This document shows, piece after piece, positions 55,075-64,000 of a stretch of 64,000 bases of DNA. Within the stretch, counting starts at the first letter, position 1; each line of letters begins with the position of its first letter. A program made the translations under genes and the position numbers. Below the pieces are notes generated by a model. The model had not been told where the DNA came from. It ran no database searches and saw only the letters and a program-made list of their open reading frames with translations. The stretch spans positions 6,761,098 through 6,825,097 of the forward strand of contig CAIIXF020000001.1 in assembly GCA_903813345.2 (NCBI GenBank), written 5' to 3'. Source of the stretch: Owenia fusiformis. Its lineage: Eukaryota; Annelida; Polychaeta; Sabellida; Oweniidae.

Positions 55075-56345
55075 TATAGCCACATAAATTATTGTATTCT
55101 TATCTGGCGAAGAGCAACTAAAGCTTTAGTGTTTCAAATTCTGAAAGTACAAAAAAGATTCTAAAGACTGATTACAAACAGTGCTAGAACAGACGATTCC
55201 TCTCCACAATTTAAGAAAATAAAGATACTTAAATTAGTAGATATTCACAAGCTAAATGTTGGTATTTTTGTATTTAATTGTCTTGAACGACCAAAAGAAT
55301 TTCCTCACTACAGTACTTCATATCAAATGCCCAAACTCATGGACAGGGACACGTTACAGATTCAATCTTAGATCTAATCAATTTAAATCCACATTTGGAC
55401 AAAGGACCATTAAATACAGAGGACAGACAACATGGAATGAATTACCTGAAACTTTTACACATCTAAATTCTAGAAATAAGTTAACCCCCCTGTCACACCA
55501 AACTAGTTCTTACCCGTTCTTGCCAGTCCTACGCAAAAGTCATAAAACGGGCTCAATCTGGCTGTGGTCAGGAAATATGTCTAAAATAATTAGCTACTTC
55601 GTTCATAAAAAGTCTTCAATACGTCCATCTCATTCGCAGTTCGTTCAGGTCGCACCAGGTCGGTGTGCAACGTCATATAACGCGTCCCTTAGTCTAGAAG
55701 GTCATCATGACCTGATTACAGAACGGTATGGTCGCCATCGAATTTTGAATCTATTCAAAATTCTAACATCACCTTCCCGTCTGAGAACGTTCATGAAGTT
55801 CGTAAATAGACCTTAGAAAGTTGCAGCTACGTTCATTCCGTTCGCACACAGTTTAAAACCAGTTTTGAAGAACACAGTAGCAACTTGTTTGGTGTGATAG
55901 CTATATTTTTGCTAACTCGTTCATAAGCAGTCTTAAATAAGTTCTTTATCAGTTTAAACCCGTTTGCAATTAGTTCTACCCCTTTCTCAATACGTCCTCA
56001 GACAGTTCAACACGTTGTTAAAACGTCCCTAGTAGGATTGAAGTACGACGGTTCCATTTGTAGTACGTCCAGCTCGTCGTTAGTACGTTGTCACTTATTC
56101 TAATTGTAGAACGTATCAACCACCAGAACATTTTGAGCATGTTCTAAGTTCTAGGGGACCTACCCATTCGAGTACGTTCGATAAAGTTTGTATATGGACC
56201 CCAAACAGTTCTAGGTATGTCCAGTCCGTTCGTACACAGTTGAAGGCCGTTTTCGAGAACATAGTAAAAATAGTTTGGTGTGATAGTAGGGTTAAGTCAG
56301 ATTTAAAAAAGTATTATCTACACACGTATTAAATTAAACTGTATA
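55075..56345 (+). pseudogene. LINE (non-LTR retrotransposon) C-terminal remnant, interrupted at 55485-56291
   Basis: The translation gives the typical tail of a CR1/L2-like reverse transcriptase: IYSHINYCILIWRRATKAL, then ILKLVDIHKLNVGIFVFN, then in a shifted frame RYRFNLRSNQ, TIKYRGQTTWNELPETF. At least one frameshift and one stop show it is dead. The TTAA-type transposon sits just after NELPETFTHLN, and LINE-like sequence resumes at 56292. Confidence 0.75.
55485..56291. mobile_element. 807-bp transposon with TTAA target duplication inside the LINE remnant
   Basis: The left end CCCCCCTGTCACACCAAACT and the inverted right end CCCTACTATCACACCAAACT are each bordered by TTAA (55481-55484, 56292-56295), the target duplication of piggyBac and Kolobok elements. 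A C-rich start fits piggyBac. A second internal copy of the right end, GTTTGGTGTGATAGC, lies at about 55889. The interior is made of diverged GTTC/AGTACGTC-rich repeats. No transposase was recognised. Confidence 0.85.
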
Positions 56346-56379
56346 ACATTTAGCTATATGTGCTTTGCTCTGTCAAAAT

Positions 56380-56520
56380 CGCCAATTTCTCGGAAACCGA
56401 GCGAACTTGAGAAATGGCGATGATAGGTCAAATAGGCATTATGGATATGCATAAAATGAATGTGAATATGACTCTATACGAATAGCAGTTTTAATTTGTG
56501 CAGCCAATGATACTTTTTGT
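56380..56520 (+). repeat. Direct repeat, copy 1, flanking the 56533-57682 array
   Basis: CAATTTCTCGGAAACCG then AGGTCAAATAGGCATTATGG and ATGCATAAAATGAATGTG are repeated at 57800-57945 in the same orientation, with small changes. Confidence 0.9.
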
Positions 56521-56532
56521 CAAATTTTATAG

Positions 56533-57682
56533 AATAACCAGAACAACGGCAACGCCAAAGCGTAGCGAATCCCATCGAACATTTTTCAAAAGGGGCACCT
56601 TCTACCAAAAGTGTCATTAGACAGTGTGCCATGCTTATAATATTCACATACCAAATATGAACAAAATCGCTCTACTACTTTTCGAGTTATAGTAAAATAC
56701 GTTAAAATGGTGGCCATTTTGAAAAATGGCCGCCTTCTACCAAAAGTCTCATTAGACAGTGTGCCATGCTTATAGTATTCACATACCAAATATGAACAAA
56801 ATCGCTCCACTACTTTTCGAGTTATAGTAAAATATGTTAAAATGGCGGCCATTTTGAAAAATGACCGCCTTCTACCAAAAGTGTCATTAGACAGTGTGCC
56901 ATGCTTATACGTATTCACGTACCAAATATGAACAAAATCGCTCCACTACTTTTCGAGTTATAGTAAAATAAGTTAAAATGGCAGCCATTTTTCAAAATGG
57001 CAGCCATTTTTCAAACTGTCTGCCATTTTTCAAAATGGTCGCCTTCTTCCAAAAGTGCCATTAGACAGTGTGCCATGCTTACAGTATTCAAATACCGAAT
57101 ATGAACAAAATCGCTCCACTACTTTTTGAGTTTTAGTAAAATAAGTTAAAATGGCGGCCATTTTTCAAAATGTCTGCCATTTTTCAAAATGGCCACCTTC
57201 TACCAAAAATGTCATTAGACAGTGTGCCATGCTTATTGTATTCACATACCAAATATGAACAAAATCGCTCTACTACTTTTCGAGTTACAGCAAAAATCGT
57301 AAAATAACGAGTAAAGGCGGCCATTTTTCAAGATGGCTGCCATGTGCTTTTTTAATATCTACATTTCTAGCTTTATTAATGTCCTATATATTTTTTTTTA
57401 CATTTAAAACATATTGCTATTACAGTTTTACATATTGCACCTAAATTACTGTAAAATCTGCACTAAAATGGCAGCCATTTTTAAATGAGTGGCCATTTTG
57501 AAAATCGGCTTTCGAGCAGAACTTTTACCCCCATAGGCTATATGTGTACAAAATATGAATAAAATCGGGCCAACGGTATTTGAGTTATTGCCCGGACGGA
57601 CGGATGTACGTACAGACGGATGGACGGACGGACGGACGGAGGCGTTCCCTATATCCCTCCGAACTTCGTTCGATGGGATAAA
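56533..57682. repeat. Tandem 'aaaatggcggccatttt' array ending in GGACGG repeats (probable non-autonomous element)
   Basis: Five units share GTCATTAGACAGTGTGCCAT and AACAAAATCGCTCCACTACT at about 135-175 bp spacing. Blocks of AAAATGGCGGCCATTTT form small palindromes. The right end is a GGACGGACGG run, then CGAACTTCGTTCGATGGGAT; the left end has AGCGAATCCCATCGAAC, so the two ends are partly inverted copies. Confidence 0.85.
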
Positions 57683-57799
57683 AACCAAAAACTGTAATTT
57701 CAAGAGTTACATATACAGCAACTAGTACAAGTTAATTGAAAGTTCTACTTCAACAAAGTGTATAGTATTTACAGAAAATTTGACTTTTTGACGTCAAAA

Positions 57800-57945
57800 G
57801 CAGCAATTTCTCGGAAACCGGGGAACTTGGGGAACTTGGGAAATGGGAAACCGCGATGATTAGGTCAAATAGGCATTATGGATATGCATAAAATGAATGT
57901 GGATATGACTCAATCTGAATAGCAGTTTTAATTATGTGGCCAATG
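57800..57945 (+). repeat. Direct repeat, copy 2, flanking the 56533-57682 array
   Basis: Partner of 56380-56520, with an expanded GGGGAACTTGGGGAACTTGG segment near the start. Confidence 0.9.
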
Positions 57946-58979
57946 TTTTTTTGTTTTTTTTATAATAAATTTATTTCTGATTTCATAAACATATCAATAC
58001 AAAACAGTGCATTTGATACATAATACAGTATAGAAATATACATGATATAAAAAGATATAATAGGATTCAGAGATAAACATTTATTTGAGGATCGTTGAAA
58101 GCCATTTAACAAAATTAATTAAGCTCACTATCAATCACTGAAAATAGATGTTTATAACATACAATATTTCTACATATCACTAAGTTTAGATCAATATTTT
58201 TCCATTTATCAATTTATTCTGACAATTAACACCACTTGGTGTAAATTGCTAAATAGATTATTGTAATAAGAATGTTTCTGAAGTGGGTTATGTTGTTTCC
58301 TAAAGGCCAACCAATAATTAAATGTTTATATTTGATATGACATTTTAGAATCTGACTAAATTTTCCCCGGGGGGTTCACTGTGTACAAAATTTGGTGGGG
58401 GTCCTAGGCTGAACCCTCAGATATCAATATATTCCCATACCAAAATGTCTAATTTGGATGTGTTCCCATACCAACCAATATAGTGTCCGAAAGCCATACC
58501 AAATGCCTAAATATGAGACCAATGCCATACCAAATGTCTAAATACAGGACCAATGCCACACCAATGCTATGACTGGTCCAAAGTAGAATATTTCCCAGGA
58601 AAAAAGCTAATATTCAATCTGAAGAAGGTCCCAAGAAGAAGGTGATTTTTAAGGAAAACATTCCAAAACAACCTCAAATTTAAGGAAATGTGTAACGACT
58701 AGACCAATGCCATACCACAAGTGTGAGATAACATATTTTCCATGACCATTCTCATTCCAGAAAATGGAAAAATGTGACCATTGCCGTACCTCAAAAGTCA
58801 TAATGTGGGGGCATTTTCATACCAGATCTTAAAATGTGGGTCCATTGCCATACCAAATGTCAAACAAGAACACAAATGTGTACAAAATGTCCCCACCAAT
58901 GGGTGATCCCGTCTAATGGTTATCTTGAAAATGGGTAAACAAGACTTAATTTGAGGATGGAAAATCCAAAATGGCGACC

Positions 58980-59930
58980 TTAAAATTTACCCAGAATGCC
59001 ATGAAAATTTGAAATTGATCCATCACACAGTTAACCAGAAAACATGTAAACAAGACTTTACAGACAAGATTTTAGGATGGAAAATCCAAAATGGCTGCCT
59101 TGACATTTACCCAAAATGTAAAAAAACTAATCAGTTTGTAAATTTTCATACTAAAATTCATCCCTGAAAATATGAAATTGATCTTCCGAATGGTTCACCT
59201 GAAAACGCATAGACAAGACTTTACAAACAAGATTTTAGGACAGAAGATCCAAAATTGCTGCCTTGACATTTACGAAGAATGCCAAAAAACTAAACAGATG
59301 TAGATTTTCATACTAAGAATCATCCCTGAAAATTTGAAATTGATCTACCAAACGGTTCACCTTAAAACGCGTAGACAAGACTTTACAGGCAAGATTTTTA
59401 GACGGAAAATCCAAAATGGCTGCATTGACATTTATCTATACTGCCAAAAAACTAATCAGATCTCGATTTTCATACTAAGAATCATCCCTGAAAATTTGAA
59501 ATTGATCTACAGAATGGTTCACCTTGAAATGCATAGACAAGACTTTACAGACAAGATTTTAGGACGGAAAATCCAAAATGGCTGCCTTGACATTTACCCA
59601 GAATGCCAAAAAACTGATCAATTCTAGATTTTCATACTAAGAATCACCCCTGAAAATTTGAAATTGATCTAAAAAACGGTTCACCTGAAAACGTGTAGAC
59701 AAGACTTTACAGACAAGATTTTAGGACAGAAAATCCAAAATGGCTGCCTTGGCATTTACCCAGAATGCCAAAAAACTAATCAGATCTAGATTTTTATACT
59801 AAGAATCATCCCTGAAAATTTGAAATTGATCCACCAAACGGTTCACCTGAAAACGCGCAGACAAGACTTCACAGACAAGATTTTAGGACGGAAAAATCCA
59901 AAATGGCCGACAATAAAAAAGTGATTATGA
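58980..59930. repeat. Six ~162-bp tandem repeats within the CCCGGGGG transposon
   Basis: Each unit has GAAAATTTGAAATTGATC, then GACAAGACTTTACAGACAAG and AAAATCCAAAATGGCTGCC. GAAATTGATC recurs near 59011, 59172, 59335, 59497, 59660 and 59822. Confidence 0.9.
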
Positions 59931-60374
59931 GTTTTTGCTAATTTCCTTTTACAAAATTATCACATATAACTACTGTTAACAATAACATAGGCTTTTACAA
60001 GAAAGTACATCTGAAATTATTTATAAAGCTACTAAATAGTTAAAGTATGAAAACTCAAAAACACCATTCAATATGATACAAAGTATTATCGCGCGCTAAC
60101 TTTTCTTAAGACATTCAAAATGGCTGCCATGACTGAGCTAACAGGTTCAAAACCTAATCAGATCTAGAATGAAGTGAGCTGAACAAGATATTAAAGTTTT
60201 AAAAGCAACTGTGAAGCCGTTTTTCTTAAAGTTTGCAGACAAGGATTTTAGCATTTGACTTCAAAATGGCCGACAGGAAGTAGGTTTCGAGTTAATTTTT
60301 TTTCATCCACATCTGTATGCGCTCATAAGTTATCCCTGAAAATTTGAAGGTGATATCTGTAGCGGTTTTGGAGA

Positions 60375-60445
60375 AAACTCCCGGACGTACGGACGGACAG
60401 ACGGACGGACGGACGGACAGACGGACAGACGGACGGACGGACGCG
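60375..60445. repeat. GGACGGACGGACAG tract
   Basis: A simple 4-bp (GGAC) repeat at the end of the satellite part of the transposon. The same tract ends the array at 57590-57645. Confidence 0.9.
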
Positions 60446-61215
60446 CCTAGGCCGACAATATGGCCCCACACTTTGTGGTGGGGACATAATAAAAAAGTAC
60501 CCCATGTGCGCCGAGGATCCCCGTCAAGGTTTATACACAGTCAACCCCCGGGAATTTTCCCCATATTGGGTTGACCTTTTTACATTCACAAAGCAAATGT
60601 TTTGAAGTACAAAGGGAGCGAGAACTTTGAATATTACCGTTCCACTTAGAAATCATATATCCACAAGCAAGTAAATTGTTTAAAATCTTATAATTAAATT
60701 CTGCAAAGTGTCTATAGTTAAGGTTTATAGATTTTTGAAGGTAAATATTGTTCCAGATTTTGTTATCTTGAATATTAAATTCTTTGTTCCATTTAAACTC
60801 TATTTTGTTATGTTTATTTTCAAATTTGAAGTTAATTAATTCATTGTAAAAGAATTTTGCCTTCTTTCATTTTCATTTAAATCAACATATCTGTTTCCTA
60901 TTAAGAATGTCTTTCTGTTTTTAAAAGTATTTAGGTATTTGCCTTTTGTTTTGTCGAAATCTTTATACAAAGACATTATTACTTTTTTAATTACACTCAA
61001 CTCAGTACTCAGCGATCCAATTTCTCTTATTTTGAAGTGATTAAAGAAAAATATCTGAACTTTTAAAATTGCCATCATTCTCAATAAAATCTTTGACTAA
61101 GATTAAACTCGATTCAGTCCAATTTTTGAAGTATAAGATATCATTTTTTATTAGATATCTTTTATTTAACCATAATATTTCATTAAAAACATCAGATTGT
61201 TTATTTTCTTAATAT

Positions 61216-63246
61216 TTGCGAAGGTTTTGTATTCATTGAAGCTGCAAAACACATCTTCATAAAATGTGCATTTTTCAACCTCTATTACCATGTCGTAGTG
61301 TAACAGTTAGTTGATTTTGTGGTAGTTTGGTTGGCTACGTTATTTTGTGGATTACTAGGTGTACATAAAATGCACTTGTGTTTTACAGTATTACAACACA
61401 ATTCAATTAATAAAAGTTTTATATACATATATTGTGCTTAACCAGCCTAATTTATTACATAAAATTTCACAAATGTCTATATCTTGACTTGCTCTTGTTA
61501 TTGTTATTGTTGTTGTTGTTCTTGTAAAAATTATTTCATCCATTATTTATAATGTTTTGATAAAGTGTATAAAAAACAAGAAAATTCAGTGAAAAAATTC
61601 AGAAAGTTTTCAGAAATTTTTTCAATTGAATTTTCTCGTTTTTTATAATTTTACAAAACAAATCTTCTCACAATTCTTTTCCAGGCACGTAAGTGCATTC
61701 TTTGTGCAAAACTGGAAGATATAGACAATGTGTGGAAGGAGTGATTCTTGTTTGAAAAATAACATGTGACTCAATTGAGGAATGCGGAAAATTCCCCATC
61801 ATGCACCCTAACCTTAACAGTAATATTTGATTTCAAATTGAAGGTGAATTAAATTTCAAAATCCAATTCTGCTCGATTATGTTGGCAACTTCCGGTCTAT
61901 GTTTCGGTGAATTTTTCAATCAGTTTTTATTTTCCTAAGTTGAACTGAGAAAAATTTATATTTTAAAATTTATACACTAAAGTGCATAATGATGAACTCT
62001 CAAAAATAAAACCCACCGTAAATCATAGTTTTTTCAATTCACAATTTCATGTCATTGTTTCTTACAAGTCTCTTTCTTTCTTTTCATATTTTTTGTCAAG
62101 TCAAAATCAGAGTTCAAAACCTGTTTCTTTACAATCTATGCTTATGTTAGTTTTTAAACAACATGAAAAATGTGAAACCATACGTGCTACATTGATTTGA
62201 TGTGAAATAATGATCATTGACCCGATTCCTGTGCTGTTAGGCTATGTTTGGATCTTTAATATAATTTTATTTTACCAGTCTTCTCTTTTTCTCATAATCA
62301 AACTTGATCCCCGATCTCTGTCGATGTGACATCACTCATTAATTATGCATGCATGCGCAGTACAATGAAGAAGGCAATATGGCGACTTACACAATTCTGA
62401 GCCTGAGTGGATATCTCCAAATTGAAATGAATATGTTTGTTTATGCATCTATCGACGACATATGTAACCAAACCAATCTTTTCAAGTTAACACCGAAATT
62501 AAAGGAGTGGTATCGATATGGAGAATTGAATTCAACAATGTTTTTCTCTTAAACCAATCATTGAAAACATTCTGTAAAAAACACGGTATTTTATGTAATG
62601 TTGACTGATTGACAACAATTTAATGCGAAAATTATTTAGAAAAATTTTATATAACTGTTTTTGTTAAATATATAAGCACTAATGCCAAAGGGAAAGGACC
62701 AAAAGTTGTAATGGAACTTAGCAAGAAAAAGCAAACTCTAAGTGCATACCAGTCAAGAAAAACAAACCCGTATAGCCCAAAACCATGATCTAACGTGTAA
62801 GGACACAATGTCTAATACCCCTTTCCCCCCACCATTCAAGAATCAATATCACAATCCAAGACCAGAAGACCAAGGGACATTTCATTTGATACTGAAGTCA
62901 TTACAATATATGTTGAAGAAAAAATTAGAAATTGATAGCCAATTGATAGCCAATACTCATAACCTCAAAAATTGTTGTAGATATAAGTACTCATACAAGA
63001 TAGAGCATTCAGTCTCAAATGATGTGGGATAGATAAAATCCAGTCTCCAAGTCCATAGGCATTTCAAAGGGTCAACATCTATTCACAAAAGCCGTTGCCA
63101 TAATCCATAAAACACAATAATTCACAATGGTCATCAGGAGAAAACTATGGCTGGTTTCGATCCCTATTTCTCAACCATTAATGCCATAGCCGGGATCCAC
63201 CTCAAAAGGTGCCAAGTGAAAATATTGTGAGTTCATTGCCAATGTC
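61216..63246. other. Intergenic, little recognised
   Basis: AT-rich sequence with a short GTTATT microsatellite at about 61497-61525 and a half copy of the GGTATCGATATGG MITE at 62503-62580. The part just below 63246 is probably the 3' tail of the reverse-transcriptase element. Confidence 0.4.
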
Positions 63247-63783
63247 TTAAACAATTCCCACATCCTTCAGCATCTCAAGTGGTAAAACTTGAAACTTCGA
63301 AATTAATGATTTGTATTTTTCAGCAAAGCCCAGAAAGAATTTCTTAAGCTTTATAGAATTATAACCTTGACCTAACAGTTTGATCACTAAAGTATTGTGT
63401 CTTGACCTAAAATCTAAATATTTAGAGCATGCCCTGCCATATCTAATAAGCTGGGATACATAGACCCCATACGCTGGATTTAATGGAATATTACTATCTA
63501 AATGGGGAAAATTCACAATATCAAAGTTGAAATCATCTCGTTTATCATCCAACTTACAATATATACTGTTGTCTTGTTCAATGTTAATGAGAAGGTCAGG
63601 ATAAGGCGCATTCATGTTCGATTCATTGGTCTTTTTTAACTCTAACTCGGAAGGGTATATCTCATTTACAAAATTTTCAAATCCAGGGTTGTCCAAACTC
63701 AACAGGTCATCTATATACCTATCTGTTTTATTAAAAAGTTTAGCTATGTGGAATTTTGTCTTATCTTTCTTCATCTTTTGCAA
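63247..63783 (-). pseudogene. Reverse-transcriptase fragment of a retroelement (possibly Penelope-like)
   Basis: The minus-strand frame has the RT catalytic box DRYIDDLLSLDNPGF, followed by IYPSELELKKT, DKRDDFNFDIVNFPHL, NIPLNPAYGVYVSQLIRYGR and LLGQGYNSIKLKKFF. This block order is common to a family of RT proteins abundant in marine animal genomes. Only the C-terminal part of the RT is in the window. The element class is uncertain; Penelope-like is my best guess. Confidence 0.7.
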
Positions 63784-64000
63784 AAACTTATATTCATACG
63801 AGAATTTTTTATTTTATGTCTAACAACAAAACAATCAATTAGAAACAAGAAAATATGAATATATTTAATTCTGCATACAAATATATACAATCAACTATTA
63901 ATTGGCTTTATTCCCTATGGCTCAAAAGAATGTTCATTGAAAACTGATAGCGAAGTCACCGTTGTGACGCAATTGCGTATATGCATAAGTCATTAAGTGG
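63784..64000. other. Right edge, nothing recognised
   Basis: AT-rich sequence upstream (minus strand) of the RT fragment; no conserved RT block was identified in it. Confidence 0.35.

Larger units (their letters stand above)
58367..60552. mobile_element. 2.2-kb transposon with CCCGGGGG ends and 7-bp target duplication AATTTTC inside the LINE
   Basis: The left end CCCGGGGGGTTCACTGTGTA and the inverted right end CCCGGGGGTTGACTGTGTAT are bordered by AATTTTC (58360-58366, 60553-60559). Removing it restores the LINE reading IWGKF-SQILKC, which confirms both edges. The interior is a run of 162-bp tandem repeats and a GGACGG tract; it has no transposase. Confidence 0.9.
57950..61215 (-). pseudogene. 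L1/Tx1-like LINE C-terminal remnant, interrupted at 58367-60552
   Basis: The minus strand from 61215 down reads like the region after the RT domain of L1/Tx1-type LINEs: ILWLNKRYLIKNDILYFKNW, IFFFNHFKIREIG, NRKTFLIGNRYVDLNENE, then LACGYMISKWN and KHLLCECKKVNPIWGKF. After the insertion the frame picks up at SQILKCHIKYKHLIIG and PLGNNITHF, near the usual C-terminus. Stops and frame changes show decay. Confidence 0.75.

Noticed and set aside
58980-59930. CRISPR-like array of direct repeats
   Set aside because: The 162-bp units are contiguous diverged satellite copies with no unique spacers, in an animal genome.
60323-60574. Asp/Gly/Arg/Thr repeat proteins over GGACGG tracts (also 57446-57703)
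   Set aside because: Open in several frames only because the 4-bp repeat has no stops; clearly simple sequence inside repeat elements.

Overview
This is nuclear DNA from an animal, most likely a marine invertebrate. The evidence is AT-rich sequence, GT-AG introns, a mitochondrial RNA polymerase split into many small exons, a metazoan-type TRAIP gene, a UDP-glycosyltransferase, a ROCO/TIR-type signalling gene and a dense load of DNA transposons and LINE remnants. The phylum cannot be fixed from the sequence alone; mollusc, brachiopod, hemichordate or amphioxus would all fit.

Layout. (1) 322-13772, minus strand: 20 exons of POLRMT. The N-terminal extension and PPR-like region are complete, but the catalytic palm and fingers run off the left edge and the first coding exon is unresolved. 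One exon carries a 75-bp tandem duplication that spans its splice donor about ten times, and a 2.5-kb inverted-repeat transposon sits inside that array. (2) 14-21 kb: intergenic DNA with hAT-like, Tc1-like and other short elements. (3) 21620-23941, plus strand: TRAIP, a two-exon RING E3 ligase. (4) 24-30.7 kb: mobile DNA, chiefly a 3.4-kb element with a 6-bp target duplication that holds four hairpins. (5) 30764-52529, minus strand: 17 exons (1019 codons plus stop) of a COR-TIR-TIR protein ending in a CaaX box; its ROC/N-terminal part was not found. Its introns hold several well-bounded transposons, including one with an interleaved A-B-A'-B' end order and tRNA-like arms. (6) 52998-54596, plus strand: an intronless UGT in which the usual catalytic His is Arg. 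(7) 55-64 kb: two LINE remnants, each interrupted by a DNA transposon, satellite-like arrays, and a reverse-transcriptase fragment at the right edge.

The four host genes have unrelated roles (mitochondrial transcription, replication-stress ubiquitination, TIR/ROCO signalling, glucuronosyl-type conjugation) and share no visible operon-like logic. The two most unusual features are the splice-donor array in POLRMT and the tandem-TIR, predicted-prenylated ROCO protein. Exon boundaries were read by eye from GT/AG signals and phase continuity. In both spliced genes the summed exon lengths keep a single open frame.
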